The notes below the pieces were generated by a model that saw nothing but the letters and a program-made list of their open reading frames with translations, searched no databases and was not told the DNA's origin. Shown here piece by piece: positions 21,012 to 22,218 of a DNA stretch of 22,218 bases. Source of the stretch: an uncultured Lachnospiraceae bacterium (GTDB lineage: Bacteria; Bacillota; Clostridia; Lachnospirales; Lachnospiraceae). Both the position numbers and the translations under genes were made by a program. The stretch is taken from assembly GCA_910588815.1 (NCBI GenBank), contig CAJUQY010000001.1, positions 1 through 22,218 of the forward strand, read 5' to 3'. Every line of letters starts with the position of its first letter. Position 1 is the stretch's first letter.

Positions 21012-22218
21012 GTGGACAAATATGAACTGAGCATCAAAGAGGAAAAAATCAAGAAGCATGCAGAAAAAAAGGATTATGCCGCGGCGGTGAAAATTGCGGA
21101 TACGATCGACTGGAGTAAGATCAAAAACATCAAAATGCTGACTCTGGTTTCTCAGGTATACGAGAAGGCGAAGAATTACACGGAGGCGAAGAATGTTCTT
21201 CTTATTGCCTACGAGCGGGTGCCTATGGGCCGTAGGATGCTTTATAAGCTGACGGAGCTTTGCGTGAAGGAAGGAAATATTGAGGAAGCGGAAAGCTATT
21301 TTGAAGAGTTTAAAAAGGTGGCGCCGGGCGATACGAACCAGCTGCTTCTGGCTTATCAGATCGAGACGGCCAGGAGCGGTGATCTTGACCAGATGATTGC
21401 CATTTTAGAAGAGTACCAGAAGCATGAATTTGAAGAAAAATGGCTGTATGAGCTTGCCTTCCTCTATCACCGGGCCGGGCGGGTGAAGGAGTGCGTCAAG
21501 CTTTGCAAGGATATTATTTTGTGGTTCAGTGTGGGCGTCTATGTGGACCGGGCATTGAATCTGAAAATGCAGTATGAGCCTCTCACCCCTGCAGAGCAGG
21601 AAAAGCTTGTCAATAAGAAGAAATTTGAGGCTCGTGTGCGGGCGGTGGAGCGGGAATTCGAAAAGAGGGAATACCGGGGAATCCGGGGAGACGAAGACGA
21701 GGTTTTAGAGCAGAGGCGCAAAAGGGAGCAGATACAGGAAGCTGCCATGACAGGCGAGCCGGCTACAGAGGAAGTGACGTCGGAACAGGAGCCGCCTTTT
21801 GCAGAGGAGCCGGAGCCGGATAACGTGATCCCATTTGCCGCAGTACAGTCTCCGGCTCCGGAAGCAGAGCCGCCGGCTGAGAGAATTGCCGATGAGATAT
21901 TTGATATGCAGTCGGATCTTGCCCAGGCCGTGCTGGAAGCGGAGAAGGCGCCCGATCCTGAAGAAGGGCAGACGCAGGAGGAGATATTCGGACAGACGCG
22001 AGAAGTGGTGAAGGAAACCAGGAAGGCTTTGGAACAGGAACGGAAGCAGGAGCTCGGAGAGACGGAAGAGTTTTTGAACGATGTGTCTGCGGCCCTTGCG
22101 GCATCGGCATTTGCGGAAGAAACACCGGTAGTTTTGGAGCGGGAAGAGGAGCCGCCGGTTCTTTCGGAACAGGAAGAGGAAAAGGAGGAAGAGGCTCCGG
22201 CTCTTTCGGAACGGGAAG
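21012..22218 (+). CDS. TPR-like protein with acidic low-complexity region (3' end missing)
   Basis: The frame is open from a GTG at 21012 to the right edge (402 codons, no stop). GAGGTG (21001-21006) is the ribosome binding site, and no upstream in-frame start is better. The N-terminal part (about 1-190) is helical with TPR-like repeats, for example YTEAKNVLLIAYERVPMGRRMLYKLTELCVKEGNIEEAESYFEEFKKVAPGD (about 55-110), then IAILEEYQKHEFEEKWLYELAFLYHRAGRVKECVKLCKDII. From about 225 on it becomes a Glu/Pro/Ala-rich, acidic, apparently unstructured region, with a short repeated phrase (PPVLSEQEEE, then APALSERE) at the edge. No signal peptide is seen, so it is probably cytosolic. A C-terminal domain may lie outside the window. 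The function is unknown. Confidence 0.8.
   Translation, partial: MDKYELSIKEEKIKKHAEKKDYAAAVKIADTIDWSKIKNIKMLTLVSQVYEKAKNYTEAKNVLLIAYERVPMGRRMLYKLTELCVKEGNIEEAESYFEEFKKVAPGDTNQLLLAYQIETARSGDLDQMIAILEEYQKHEFEEKWLYELAFLYHRAGRVKECVKLCKDIILWFSVGVYVDRALNLKMQYEPLTPAEQEKLVNKKKFEARVRAVEREFEKREYRGIRGDEDEVLEQRRKREQIQEAAMTGEPATEEVTSEQEPPFAEEPEPDNVIPFAAVQSPAPEAEPPAERIADEIFDMQSDLAQAVLEAEKAPDPEEGQTQEEIFGQTREVVKETRKALEQERKQELGETEEFLNDVSAALAASAFAEETPVVLEREEEPPVLSEQEEEKEEEAPALSERE

Overview
The window looks like a chromosomal segment of a Clostridia-class Bacillota, most probably a Lachnospiraceae member. The evidence is the spc/alpha ribosomal gene order, with rpsD inside the cluster between rpsK and rpoA and a small KOW-domain gene between map and infA. 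Further support comes from an L17 enlarged by an internal insertion, strong AAGGAGG-type ribosome binding sites, and a GntR/LacI-regulated sugar ABC operon. Species cannot be named from the sequence alone.

Bases 1-10160 hold the distal part of the ribosomal protein super-operon, all on the + strand: rpsH (5' end outside the window), rplF, rplR, rpsE, rpmD, rplO, secY, adk, map, a KOW-domain gene, infA, rpmJ, rpsM, rpsK, rpsD, rpoA and rplQ. It closes with a strong rho-independent terminator. The cluster supplies ribosomal subunits, the protein translocon, initiation factor 1, N-terminal Met removal, nucleotide balance and the RNA polymerase alpha subunit. Two junctions that are normally tight are interrupted by hairpin-rich non-coding DNA: 537 bp between rpsH and rplF, with a 37-bp direct repeat, and 237 bp between rpsM and rpsK, with nested inverted repeats. 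A good extended -10 promoter before rpmJ probably drives the last six genes.

Bases 10175-18520 form a sugar-uptake locus. A GntR/LacI chimeric repressor on the - strand diverges from a six-gene + strand operon: an L-fucose-isomerase-like enzyme (COG2407 type), an RbsC-like permease, a lipoprotein substrate-binding protein, an RbsA-like double ATPase, a tandem-duplicated rhamnose-mutarotase-like protein, and a cupin D-lyxose isomerase. The operon ends in a terminator. The 519-bp A-rich region between regulator and operon contains a promoter and repeated AAATACA heptamers, two pairs of which share a 12-bp pitch. The operon encodes two different aldose-ketose isomerases and a mutarotase but no kinase. 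This suggests a rare aldose is converted to a common sugar through a shared ketose.

Bases 18550-22218 carry deoC-cdd (deoxynucleoside/pyrimidine salvage), then an unrecognised membrane protein with a cysteine-rich cluster and its own promoter and terminator. Last comes the 5' part of a TPR-like, acidic low-complexity protein that runs off the right edge. No rRNA, tRNA, CRISPR array, insertion sequence or phage gene was seen.
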